64,000 nt of DNA, from the NCBI GenBank assembly GCA_037349105.1, contig JAYJMM010000119.1, forward strand, positions 7,327,001 through 7,391,000, given 5' to 3'. Each line of letters begins with the position of its first letter. Within the stretch, counting starts at the first letter, position 1. Shown here one piece after another: positions 41,717-54,100 of this stretch. The translations under genes and the position numbers were made by a program. The notes under the pieces were generated by a model. That model did no database searches. It was given only the letters and a program-made list of their open reading frames with translations, and was not told the origin of the DNA. The DNA is from Limnomonas spitsbergensis. Its lineage: Eukaryota > Chlorophyta > Chlorophyceae > Chlamydomonadales.

Positions 41717-42149
41717 TGCAGATCATTTAATCTGGTTTTCACTCTCATGATAACAGGTTCTAATGGATAAGAGGCGCCGAGAAATCACATGGGATTCAAC
41801 CACGGGCCAAGATTCAAATCTTGCGGAGCTTCGGGCGTCGCTTTGGAAGCAAGAACTGGGCAATCAAGGACTCCACCAGTCCAGCAGCAAGCCATGCGGA
41901 AGGAGATCAACGTCTATCTCATCCTCAAATGATTCCTGTTAATGACGTTACACCTCTGGGCGATGTTGAAAAGAAGCTCGGCCACGCTTGCCAGGGAGAA
42001 GGCAATAAAGGAGAAAAAGGATAGCATCGTCTACCTCATGATCAAATGAATCCTGTGACGGCAGCAGATCCCGGGCCAATTATACAAAAAAGTGAAGCTG
42101 TCACCAGGAAGGAGATTAACCACTTCAACCGACCTAACTATCCCCCTAT
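41717..42149. other. 3' flank of the TYW gene with LINE-tail fragment
   Basis: Probable 3' UTR of the minus-strand TYW gene. Includes a copy of the TTACACCTCTGGGCGATGTT LINE-tail block at 41948 and, near 42062-42085, a decayed echo of the last TYW exon (CAGCAGATCCCGGGCCAATT versus GAGCAGATCCTGGGCCAGCT). Confidence 0.5.
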
Positions 42150-45100
42150 TCATGCCTGCGCCGGGAGCAGATCCTGGGCCAGCTTGCTGATCAGCCTTTC
42201 GGCATAGAAGCGGCGGTAATGAAGAGGAAGCTGCTGCAGCGCCGCCACTGCCTTGCTGCCGGCCTCGTCTGCCACATTCGCCTGCTCCACAGGAAACATT
42301 CGAATATAAAATTCCAACACACAGATTCAAAACAAGCCGAGCCGGAAGATGCTAATATTGCACTGAAATCCAACCACTGATCAATCCCACTGCCTTCAAC
42401 AGCCCTCTGCTCCTGTGCATGTTACCTCAGTCACATCCCTTCAGTACCGGCAGTAAATTAAGATATAAAAGCCTGTGAAGGCATTCCCTGCCCAGTTCCA
42501 ACGTAGCGTTAACTCTTTAATCAATATGCGCCATATCCGCGTGCCACTCAACGAAATGGAGGTCAGACTAATGGCAACGTCCCATGCCCCCTGACCCATT
42601 CGCTGCTGTTGCATTGTTCCCCCCAAGTGCAACTAGCTTGCCCCTGCCTACCTGCACAAGATCTCGATTCCCATACAGGTCCTTCCTCTCATAGCACACC
42701 GCCGGCAAGTGCCGCCAGAAAGCATTAACGCTGATGCTGGGGCTGCCACCGTCGCTGCTGCTGCCCCAACCTTGGTCGAGGGGCTCCGAGACCACATTGT
42801 GGAACCACAGCGAGGGTATGAACAACGCAGTTCCGGGCGTCAGCGTGCACAGCATGGGTGTTGCCTGGGTGAACCTAATGAAGGATATGGACAAAGCAGT
42901 TCCAGGCGTCAGAGTGCATAGCATGGGTGCTGCCTGGGAGAACCTAATGACAGAGAATCTCAGTTGGAGGTCACTCTTAGATATTGCTCTACAAATTGGG
43001 ATACTCCGATTACTACGCCTTTCTCAGATATAATGAATCTTGGGTACAGATCCAGGTCTGGGTCATGAATCTGCTCACCTTGGGTACAGATCCAGGTCTG
43101 CATCATGGATCTGCTAACCTTGGGTACAGATCCAGGTCAGGGTCATGGATCTGCTCACCTTGGGTACAGATCCAGGTCTGGGTCATGGATGTGCTCACCT
43201 TGGGTACAGATCCAGGTCTGAGTCATGGATCTGCTCACGTTGGGTACAGATCCAGGTCTGGGTCATGGATCTGCTCACGTTGGGTACAGATCCAGGTCTG
43301 GGTCATGAATCTGCTCACGTTGGGTACAGATCCAGGTCTGAGTCATGGATCTGCTCACGTTGGGTACAGATCCAGGCCTGGGTCATGGGTCTGCTCACCT
43401 TCCATACAGATCCAGGTCTGGGTCATGGATCTGCTCACCTTTCATACAGATCCACGCCTGGGTCATGGATCTGCTCACCTTTCATACAGATCCAGGTCTG
43501 CGTCATGGTTCTGCTCACCTTGGGTACAGATCCAGGTCTGGGTCATAGATCTGCTCACCTTGGGTACAGATCCAGGTCTGAGTCATGGATCTGCTCACCT
43601 TGGGTACAGATCCAGGTCTAGTTCATAGATCTGCTCACCTTGGGTACAGATCCAGGTCTGGTTCATACTTCATAGATCCGCTTACCTTGGGTACAGATCC
43701 AGGTCTGGGTCATAGATCTGGGTGATTGGGGAGCTTGAGCCCTCCACGTAGAGGTTGTCGTGATCACTAGGGGGCCACAACAGGACCTGCTTGGTGCCCT
43801 GTACATTAACAAAGGGAAAGCAGGCTGTTGTATAAATAGGTCAATAAACGATATGCCTTGAGGCGTGGATTAAGGAAGCCACCCGTTTGGCCGTAGCACT
43901 AGGTGAGCAACCATGGCAGGCTGTTGTATGCAAGGTTCAAAGAGTTTCAATTAATTGTGTTCCATAGGTATTTTCTTTAGCTTGGGCTTGACAAAGTGTG
44001 AGGCTGGCCGCCGAACCCTTGAAAACCAGAGAGACACAAACGCAGAAAAAACAGCCCGGGTGCACTTGTTATGGGGCCCTCTAAAACCGACAAGTGACCC
44101 CCACCTTTCACACTTCTCAAGTGCATCTCAGTTTTGCACCCCTGATGGAAGATTCCAGCATTTGTTTTAAACCTGCCCCGAGATCCCGCAAACGAGATCT
44201 CTACAGCCCTACCCTGATCTGCATGAGCACATTATCCATGACGTCGTAGTGAGTCCACAGGCGCAAGCCGGGGGAGCCGATGCGCAGCACGCTCGAAAAA
44301 AGCGCCGTGCCAGGGGGCAGCAGCTCCACTGGCAGCCGCACGTCGGCCGCAAGGTCCGGGAAGCTGGCCGGAAGCTGTGCCGCCTCCTTCCGAGGGTTTG
44401 CACCCACGCTGCGGAGGTAGTACCGCTCCCGGGACGTACTGCCCATGGTTTCCGTACCGCCCTCCGGCGCTGCGGCACCTGCATCACCTCCTCCTTGTAT
44501 TGCCACAATGAGTTGGGACAGGGTCATGTTCTTGAACGTGAAGTTCTTGTTGACGAAGTCGAGGCAGCCCGAGGGGTCGCGGGTGACGTGGACGCTGACC
44601 TGGTAGCGGGGAGACGGACGTGGTCAGAGGATAGCGGACAAAGCTTCTTTCCCCTGCTGTGCCATACAAATCCTTTCTGTGCCATACAAAAGCCTGCTGG
44701 GTCATATAAAACCCTGCTCTGATCCATTTTTCTTTTAAGCAAGACATTCCGGTGTCTTCACAGTAAAAGAGCAGCGGCAGGCCCAATGGCAGGTACCAGC
44801 CCACAACTCACATGCCACAATGATCACACAGTCACAACTTGGCAGGCACAATGACGAACCACACAAAACTCAGCATACACCCTGCCGCCGCCCCTTCAGG
44901 GGGGGAGCCCTTCCCTGATGAGACCCAAACTGTGCGCATGAAGAGGCAAGCATTTTGTATCGACGGCGGCTGCATGGCATGACTCAACCGCCTCTGCATC
45001 CCTCACAGAAAAGACCAAGCCCGACAATACGGTACGTAATTGTACCGCACATGCAATTCGACTCCGAACCCATGTGGTACGTAACTAACGCACTTGCCAT

Positions 45101-48100
45101 TGGACTCACAACCCATGCGCATGCCCACCTGTGTGGTGGCTGATGAAGGCAAGCCCGCCAAGTACTCGGGCGTCCACTTGCTCACGGCAGGCCCTAAGTC
45201 CAGCCCTGTCAGCAGCGCCGGCACACGCCTGCTGCTGACCTCAGACTCAAACCACTGCCAAGGAGGCGGTACGCTCCCCGCACCGTCTGCGGCGAGAAAA
45301 CAATCGCCTCTGCTAGTGCCGTCGCTTGCGGATGCTGTTTTGCTCCCCATGGCTGCTGTGCCGCTGCTGCTGGCTGAGGTGGCGCCGCTGCAGTCGACCA
45401 CGCGGATGCCCGGGAGTTCCGAAACTGGCAGCCGGAACCAGGCCGGAGCTCCAATGCTGCGCACATCCCGCAAACTCTCTGCGAGGCCTCTTCCGCCAGA
45501 TGCACGAGTAGAAGTACCGCCTGGTGGTCCGCTGTTATGTACACTTCCAACTGTAGTGCAACCTGTGTCACCCAAAATGCCAGTACTGCTAGAGGAGGAG
45601 GCTGGGCCGCTTTGTGCAGCCTGTACTTCATGTCCAACTGCACATTCCGCCTGTCCTGCAGTGCACCCTTCGAATTTTTCCTGGCCACTTTTGGGGCGGA
45701 GCTCTATGTCGACCACGATGTGGCGGACGTGGGGTGCGTACCATTTGACACGCTCCACATGCCTGGAGAGGAGACAGGGCGGAAATTGGAACAAAAAAGG
45801 GAGCTGAGTCAGATGGCAATCCGTGTGGCCAACTCTAGCTGGGTCAAATGGCACAGAGGCAAACTCTGCACAGACTGATTGGCTTCAATACCACTGATAA
45901 GCTTCAGTACAATTCAGGATAAATATGTAAGAGGAAATTTGGGTCCACAATGTCACCTCTCCCCCAGTCCCCACTTGCCTGATGTGCGCCACCCAGCCCC
46001 CCCGGCCTGGCAGTCCCCTTGCCAGTGCTTGCAGCCTCTCAGCTGCTTGTCGCACCCAGCTGGCTTCCTCCACGTCCACCACGTTCTCATGCACGTGCAG
46101 CCAGCCGCCTGGGGGCATGCAGGTGTGTGGGGGTGGGGGGGGTAGGGGATAAGGGCAGCAGTATCAATTGTGGGCATTGAGTTACAAACAGCCAGCCGCC
46201 TGGGGGGGCAGGGGGGGTAGGGGATGAGGGCAGGAGTATTTATCTTGGGAAGGGGAAGATCAAGAGCCAGACACCGAAGGACATGCAGAAGGGGGGGGGT
46301 AGGGGATGAAAGTAGCATTCATATTGGGGAGGGGAAGATCAACAGCCAGCCACCAGATGAAAAGGCGTCCAACCAGCCTGTTTTTGAGGGGGGGGGAATG
46401 CAGGGTTTCCACCTGTCCAGGAGGTGGCCCCCCAGCCCTGAAAGCGAGAAAACTTGCACATCACCGAGGAAGGAGAGAGGTCAGGAAGATACAAGAGGTC
46501 GGGAAGAGACAAGAGCCCCCCCATAACACTCAGGCCAATGATTAGCCCCCTGTACACGGGTTCCTCAGGGTCACTCTATTGCACATGACTCACGTACCAA
46601 GGTCGTAGCCGAAAGAAAGCATGGCCAGGCACCCTTTAATACCGTATCCCTGATACCATATCCCTGATTTAGTGATTGGTTCTTTCGCCGCCAAGGCACC
46701 CATTGACACCTCATCCCTGATACCATATCCCTAATTAAGTGATTGGTTCTTCCGCCGCCAAGGCACCCTTTGACACCTCATCCCTGATACCATATCCCTG
46801 ATTAAGTGATTGGTTCTTCCGCCGCCAAGGCACCCATTGACACCTCATCCCTGATACCATATCCCTGATTTAGTGATTGGTTCTTCCGCCGCCAAGGCAC
46901 CCTTTGACACCTCATCCCTGATACCATATCCCTGATTTAGTGATTTGTTCTTCCGCCGCCAAGGCACCCTTTGATACCTCATCCCTGATACCATATCCCT
47001 GATTTAGTGATTTGTTCTTCCGCCGCCAAGGCACCCTTTGACACCTCATCCCTGATACCATATCCCTGATTTAGTAATTTGTTCTACCGTCAGCCGCCTG
47101 GGGGAAATATCCCTTACCTGCCACCCCTAATAGCATCGTCTTCTCATGCCTCCCCACCCTCCCAGCCCTCCCCACCAGTGTCCGCCAGCGCTTCCACGGC
47201 TGTTGGCCAGCCTCCCTGACTGGAGGGCAGCAGGCCCAGCATCACGCGGTCGGCCACTCCGCGAGGCGCGGTCAGCCGGCTGTCGCCCTCCAGGACGGTG
47301 CAGCGGCCGGCGGCGACACCATTGACTTGCAGGTTGCGTCGCAGCGCTGCAATGGCGTGCGGGTTCCACTCGCAGGCATATATCTGGACAGGGGTGGGGT
47401 GGAGGGTTGAAAGGATTCTTTGATTGACCAGGCATTAACCTGGACAGGGGTAGGGTGGAGGGTGGAAAGCAGTGCTAAACCGATTACGGTCCTTACGGTG
47501 GCTGAATTACGAAGCTGAATTTCGCTCACGGTAATTCCAAGGCAAACTCAGCAACATTATCGGTAAGGGACCGTAATTACTTACACAGTTCCTGCATTAT
47601 GGCGCAATGACACAGCACTGCTTGAAACACATGCCGGGCAGGATTTATCGGTAAGGGACCGTAATTACAGGCACAATTCCTAAATTACGGCGCAATTGCG
47701 CAGCACTGGTTATAATTTTGTTTGGTTGAGCAATTGGAAGGTGGAACACAAGAGAGAAAGAAAAAGGCGCACCTGAAAGCACCTCTGCTGCCCCAGCGTA
47801 CACCGGCGTGGGCAGGTGAACTAAAAGGGAGAGGGTGTATGTGTACTAGAAGTGTAGTACACGTACCTTCGCTGCCCCAGCACAGACCAGCAGGGGCAGG
47901 GTGTAGTACCCAATCCCCGTGTAGAGGTCGACAATAGTCGACCCGGAGCAGGCCATGCGGCCCATGCGCATGCGCTCGGTCACGTTGCCTGCGCGCAGAG
48001 AGGGCCAGTCACTGAGTGGTAGGGTTGTTTTCATTCAATCCAGCTCCGATTGAGCAACCGGTATATCCCTGCCCATACACACTCGCTCAGTCACATAATT

Positions 48101-51100
48101 GCATCACTGGTGCGGAGGGTGCGTCAGTGGCAGGGTTGGTTACTTTCAATTCAGCTTTGATTCAGCAAGCGGCACATCCCTGGATTCCCTGCCCATACGC
48201 ATGCACTCAGTCACATAAGTACATCACTGGTGCGGAGGGTGCGTCAGTGGCAGGGTTGGTAACAAAAAATCCAGCTTCGATTCAGCAACCAATACATCCC
48301 TGCCCATACGCACACACTCAGTCACATTGCTTGAGCGGAGAGTGGGTCATTGGTGGGCCTGTTGGAGAGTTGTTTTCAATGCTTTTCAGCTGCCCTTCAC
48401 CTACAGGCTCTGCTGCTTGGGCTGCCGGCCCCATGCCAGTCATGGTAGGGCCCCTATGGGTCCATTGGTTGCTCCCCAAAGGTGGATTGGTGTGCATCAA
48501 GCCAGGTTGGTGTGTGCAGGGGAGGATGTGTTGCGCATGGGCATATACATTACTACAGCATAGCCACACACTTAACAGAAAGCTCCGCACCTTCTCCCAC
48601 ACTAAAATGAATGCCACGGACCCCCTCCCAAACTAAAATGAATGTCAGGGCCCCCATCCCACACCACAATGCATGTCAGGGCCCCCCTCCCACACTAAAA
48701 TGAATGTCAGGGTCCCTCTCCCACACTAACATGGACATAAACCCCTGACCCCCAAAGTAAAACGAATGCTGGAGCCCTCCTTCCTCAAACCTGAGGAGTA
48801 CATGCAGGACATGACGTCAAGGCAGCGCGTGACGTCAAGGTCACACCCCCCTCGCGGTGCTCCACCCAGCCATCACCTCCCACACTGAAAATAATGCTTG
48901 GACCCCACTCCCACACATAATTAACATCGCCCCCCTCCCCCCAATCTAAAACAAATGCCAGGGCCCTCTTCCCCCAAACCTGAGGAGTACATGCAGCGCG
49001 TGACGTCAAGGCAGAAGGTCACCCCCCCCTCGCGGTGCTCAACCCAGCCGTCACCGCCCAGCAGCATCAGGGCCTGGCTGTCGCGCGTGCCTGCCGGGAA
49101 AGATAAGGAAGGTAGTTCCAAAGAGATGCCTGCATTGTTTTCTAGGCAAGCTTCACATGAAGGCAGGGCGTGCATGCCTCGTGTAAGCTGATAGAAGCAA
49201 TGCGGGCATTTTAAGCATCAATGCAGCCTTTCATCATCAGCATCAGTGCGGGTATTTTAAGCATCGATGCAGCCTGAAAGTGTAAAAATCAACGTGTTAG
49301 ATGTCGACTAATGATGCAGGTCATGGTTCTCTGCAGCGGTCTGCTAATGTAAAGAACATGATCAACACCCTTCCTCTGCATCCTGCACAGTGACTTTTTC
49401 TCCCACTGTATATGGCTGTGGGTCAAGCTTTCCTAAGTATACCACCCCTTGCCTGTATTTGCCACCCTGGCCTGCTTTGCGAGCCTCTTGACGCCTAGTG
49501 CGTCCGCCAGGGCCTTCCACAGCACACTCATGCTCGGTAGGGCTGCTCAGATGGGAGGGGGCAGCAGGAGATGTTGTGACAGCATGGTGGGAGGTGGGGA
49601 GGCAGAAGGAGTTGCTTTGGCAGCATGTTTCGCCCCGTCTTTCCTGCATTCTTCCATCTACATATCACCTCGTTCCCTGCCTGGCCTCCTTGTTCCTCCT
49701 GCTTTCAGGACCTGGCTCTGACCAACAAGGTCGGTTGGCGGGGCGGATTTGTGGTCACTGAGGCAACACGAGTATCAACAACAGGCATTGCACCAGTTCT
49801 GCCCCCTGCTCTCCCCTCCACTGCAGCTTTGCCCTCCACTGCTGCTTTGCCCTCAGGTCCACACCAAGTACCCTCCCTAGTGCTAAGCCTGAACGAGTGG
49901 CTTTCTTAATCCACGCCTCAAGGCGATTTCCTGCTTAATTCCACGCCTAGCGCCCATCCGGGGTTACCTTCCGTCCACCTTGCGCCCAATGGGTGCTTTT
50001 CCTTCATCCACGCTCTAAGGCATATTTATTTGTTTATTTATTTACCTGCGCCTTACCCAGGCATCTTTATTCATTCTTAATTCCACACCTTGCGCCCATC
50101 CGGGGTTACCTTCCGTCCACCTTGCGCCCAATGGTGCTTTACTTCATCCACGCTCTAAGGCATATTTATTTGTTTATTTATTTACCTGCGCCTTACCCAG
50201 GCATCTTTATTCATTCTTAATTCCACACCTTGCGCCCATCCAGGGTGAACCAGCGACGACTCCGGAACCAGCGCCAGGTCACCCAGCCTCTCCCACTTCA
50301 CAGGCAGGTCGGCAAGAAGCTCCGAAATCAGGGCAGTGACAACTGGCACAGACAACGCCGCTCCCGCTCCCGCTGCTGCTGCTGCTGCTCCTGCTGCTGC
50401 TGCTCTGGGCTGCGATGGCTGTAGCAGCTCCAGGGCAGCGGTCCTCATCAGGGCCTTGGGGTCGAGGCCGCACTTGGAGTTTGCCGGGACATGGCGCTGG
50501 GCAAGCTGCAGGGAGGGAGGGGTAAGGTTTAATTGAGCGTGGGGTAAGGTACTAGGGTATAGCTGAGGGTTGTGTAGAGTTTGCTGGGACATGGCGCTGG
50601 GCAAGCTGTAGGGAGTGGGGTGGGTAAGGTTGAGTTGAGGGCTGTGTTAAGTTAGGGAGGGTTGGATAGAATTTGCTGGGACATGGCGCTGAGCAAGCTG
50701 CAGGGAGGCGTGGCAAGGTGGGCGATATAAAGTCAGGATTACGCCCTTCATGCCCATGCCTGAAGCAGGTCTGAAGGGTTGAAATAAGCAAGCTTGTTAA
50801 TATTTTGTCAGGCTATGAGAGACATGGATTCGGCCGGCTACCTGGATAGAGTATATAAGATACCCTGAACCCTGAAGCTCCTACAGGATATAGAATATAC
50901 CCTTTACCCTGAACCCTGAAGCTCCTACAGGATATATTAGTACATACGGTAGCAAGATTTACCTTGGCGCCAGCTTCAAAAGCACGCATGACTACTTGGG
51001 GCACGCCTGAAGCAGGCTCTCCCGCAGCCGCTCCAGTTTTTGCCGCTTCAGGTGCAGTGGCCGCAGGCCATGTTGCCGCAAGACCCAGGGAGGCGCTGAT

Positions 51101-54100
51101 CCGAGTGGTCAGCCACGCTTGCATCCTCCGGCCAGCGTGAGGGAGCAGAGGGAGGGCCACCACCGCCATCGACACCGCTAAGCCTGCAGTTTGTCCAGCT
51201 GGTATGCCCACTGATTGCCCCCCTGGTTCTCCCGCCTGCGTTCCTCCTGCCACCCTGCCATCACCGCCACGGACACCACCGCCGCCCACCGCCGCCGCCA
51301 TGCAGCCTGCTGCCTGTGCGGCTAGGATCCCCCCTGCTTGCCCACCTGGCTCTCCCGCCACTGGTTCCCCTGCCACCGCCCTGCCGTTCCTGTAGCCCTC
51401 TGCCAAGCTCGTACCCTCAGCGACAATGGACGCGGCTGGACCCCATGCCTTCCCAGGAGGCCCTCCCGCGGGTCCGTTCGACAACGATGATGTCGAAGGC
51501 AACGTGGGTGCGGCGGCCTTGATCGCCTTCGATAACGATGATGATGAAGGCCATGTGGGTGCGGCGGCCTTGATCGCCTTCTTGGACTGATCCAGCCAGC
51601 CAGCAGCCTTCACTGCGTCTTTAACGCCCTTGGCCAGACTGCAGGGCACCTCCAGCACCCAGCTGCTGTCCGTCAAGGAATCACCCGCGGTTGTATGATG
51701 CACCTGCTTCTGCTGCGCCTGCTGCTGCGCTTGCTGCGGCTGCTGCACCTGCTCCTGCACTTGCTGCTGCAGCTGCACTAGCTGGGGCTGCTTACGAATC
51801 CGCTGCATCTCCGCACTCAGCTGCTCAAGGTCCAGGGCCCATGCCCCGCTGAACACAGAGCCAAAGCTGAAGCAGAATGCGCCACCGCCGACAAGCACCA
51901 GTGCCTGACAGGCAGCTCCGGAGCCGGTCTCGCCGTCTGCCCGAGTTGCAGGTAGGGTTGAGCACACTCCCTGCTGGTCACACGGGGGTTTGGGACGGTC
52001 AGCCTGGCGGCCACCCAGCAGCGTGAGGATCCCAGCCGCGTGCCGAACAGGTACGAAGTCGCCGTCAGGAGCGGGACGGGGCGGCGCCGCGGCCGCCGCA
52101 GCTGCGCCCTGTTGAGGAGGAGGAGTCAGTGCGCTTGGCGGCGGCGGCGGCGGCCGGGCTGGTATGCGGGTCCAGGTTTCGGAGTCCGTGTCAAAAGCGT
52201 GAATGGAGTCGTGGTGCCCAGTGGGATAGCCGCCAGTCAGGAGCAGGCAGCGGCCCTCCGGCCAATCGGTCAGGATATGGGAGAAGCAAGAGGGAGGGGC
52301 ACCATTCCCAGCGCTGCCCCCGCTCACGCTGTCGGTCCCTCTCCTGCCCCCTCCCCCTCTTTCCATGTCACAACTGCTACCAACCGACTCCTCATCTATG
52401 CGTCGCCAGTACAAGGCTTTGGGTTTTTGACGATCCTTCCACATCCCCGGCTCCGGAACCAATGGCTCTTTAACGGTCTCCATCACATGCGCCAGCCAGG
52501 CTTCCACCTCGGATAGCTCTAGGCAGTACATATCGCCGTAGTGCCGACCGTACGTTGACGTACCGCCGTGGAGGTACAGCCGGCCGCCGGCCACCGCCAT
52601 GGCGTGGGACTTGCGGGCGCATGGCCAGGTCTTGCTCCCACCTCCGCTGCTGTTGCCATGCCCGCCCTGCACCATTGTGTCCTTCTGCTGTCGACCGGCC
52701 ATTACAGGCCCACCACCGCCGACCGTGCCGGCTGTATTGCCGGCAGTGTCAGCAGTACTGCCTGGGGTGCCAGCTGTAAGCTGTGTCCACAGCCAGACTC
52801 CTCCACCAGATCCTCTGCCAGCTGTCGCACCGCCAGCTGACACATCGCCAATCATACTGCCAGCTGACTCATCCCCATTAGCCTGACTGCCACCCACTTC
52901 AATCCCAGTCGGCCCAGCCTTCACACAGTGCAGCATCCACAGGTCTCCCAGCAGGTCGTTGGCCCCGCCCTCCCCGCTGCATCCGCCAAACACATACACA
53001 CGGCCGCCAGCTGATACCGCACCATGCCTGTATCTCCCAGGCCACGGGGAGCAGGGCTGGGCCGCATCAGCTGCTGCTGCTCCCGCTCCCGCTGCAGCGC
53101 CTGGCGTGGCGGCCATTGCATCTCCTGCTGCATCTCCTAACCTGGCTGCTAGCAGGTCGGCTTCTGATGCCCCTCCTGGCGTGCTGGCAGCTCCGGGTTT
53201 TCCAGCTGCGTCTGGCGCTCCGACAGCCCCTGTTGCCATAGCCACTGCAGGCACAGAAGCTGCTGTACTTGCTCCCGTTCCTTTAGTCACTGCACCCAGT
53301 ACGGTCCGTTGTACTGCCTGTGCTGGATCCATCCTTGGATCCAGACGCAGCCAGCGCCAGGTCAGCAGATCCAGCAGCCAGACATCCCCCAAGGCATTTA
53401 TGGGGCTGGTGCGGCCCCCAATCACAACCACAGCATCGCCTGCATTTCAAATTTTGGCACGCAATATGTATTCGGAAATGCAGGAGGTAGGAAGGGACAG
53501 TTTGTTTACACGGCAGCGAGGACGCAGCTATCAGCCCAGGTGGAAGATATATACCGGCAGGGACTCATTCAACAGTGCTGCTGAATGGGTTTGGGGCCCA
53601 AATTCTTCAACTTAAACCCTACGGAACGTAAGGGCAGGGACTCAACCAACGGTGCTGCCCAATGGGTTAAGAGCTTTAATCCTAAAACCTAAGAAACTAG
53701 AGATCAGGGCCTCACCCGGCAGTTCAGCTGTATGAGTTAAGGGTTAAAACCAAAATCCTGAGAAACTGAAGAGCCGGGACTCACCCAAAAGTGCAGCTGC
53801 ATGCCCCATCCTCGCTGTGAACCTTTCCCCTCCAGTGGTGCGCACCTCACTCCAGCCGCTCGCCGCATCGTACACCAACACATCCGATCTACAGGCCACC
53901 AGAGCAGCATAATTCATTAAATAATTGAAGGCCAGGACCCCTCACTTATCATTAGGAGCAGCGGTACTTCAATTGCTGTCTAACGTCCTAGAAACGTAAA
54001 ATATCCTGCCCTGGAAACGTTAGATATTCTGCCATGTACCGTAAACACAAAATATCCTGCACTCCTTCGGGATCCATGCTTCTTCAGGATTCGGCAGCAT

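Larger units (their letters stand above)
42150..45680 (-). other. TYW5 module (JmjC 2-oxoglutarate/Fe hydroxylase)
   Basis: Exon 45762-45129 runs without interruption from the TYW2 C-terminus through a Ser/Gly-rich linker into LPVSELPGIRVVD and ALLTGLDLGPAVSKWTPEYL, the N-terminal signature of TYW5. Exon 44599-44213 carries YYLRSVGANPRKEAAQL and SPGLRLWTHYDVMDNVLMQI, where H and D of THYD are two iron ligands. Exon 43798-43686 has GTKQVLLWPPSDHDNLYVEG with a Lys expected to bind 2-oxoglutarate. Exon 42874-42652 gives GTALFIPSLWFHNVVSEP, whose His is the third iron ligand, and FWRHLPAVCYERKDLYGNRD. The last exon ends LPLHYRRFYAERLISKLAQD. The fold and all ligands are complete. TYW5 hydroxylates the side chain to make hydroxywybutosine. 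Confidence 0.93.
45680..51660 (-). other. TYW2 module (SAM-dependent aminocarboxypropyl transferase)
   Basis: Starts in the large exon at WVLEVPCSLAKGVKDAVKAA and continues in 50505-50229 (LPVKWERLGDLALVPESSLV), 49542-49453 (LWKALADALGVKRLAKQARV), 49090-48980 (LLGGDGWVEHREGGVTFCLD, VTRCMYSSG), 47988-47867 (MRMGRMACSGSTIVDLYTGI, GYYTLPLLV), 47383-47176 (IYACEWNPHAIAALRRN, EGDSRLTAPRGVADRVMLGL), 46108-45979 (WLHVHENVVDVEEASWV) and the start of 45762-45129 (HVERVKWYAPHVRHIVVDIE). VDLYTGIGYYTLPLL is the SAM-binding loop and ACEWNP follows it as in Trm12/TYW2. The enzyme transfers the 3-amino-3-carboxypropyl group of SAM to yW-187, giving yW-86. All conserved blocks are present, so it is probably active. 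Confidence 0.93.

Noticed and set aside
44209..44508. Possible separate small gene in frames overlapping the JmjC exon
   Set aside because: The frame ending WTHYDVMDNVLMQI is the real exon; the others are shadows.
48783..48880. Copy of TYW exon 9 as an alternative or mutually exclusive exon
   Set aside because: It lacks the exon start, its frame is broken by a deletion of several bases, and it has no acceptor of its own; treated as a duplicated donor edge.
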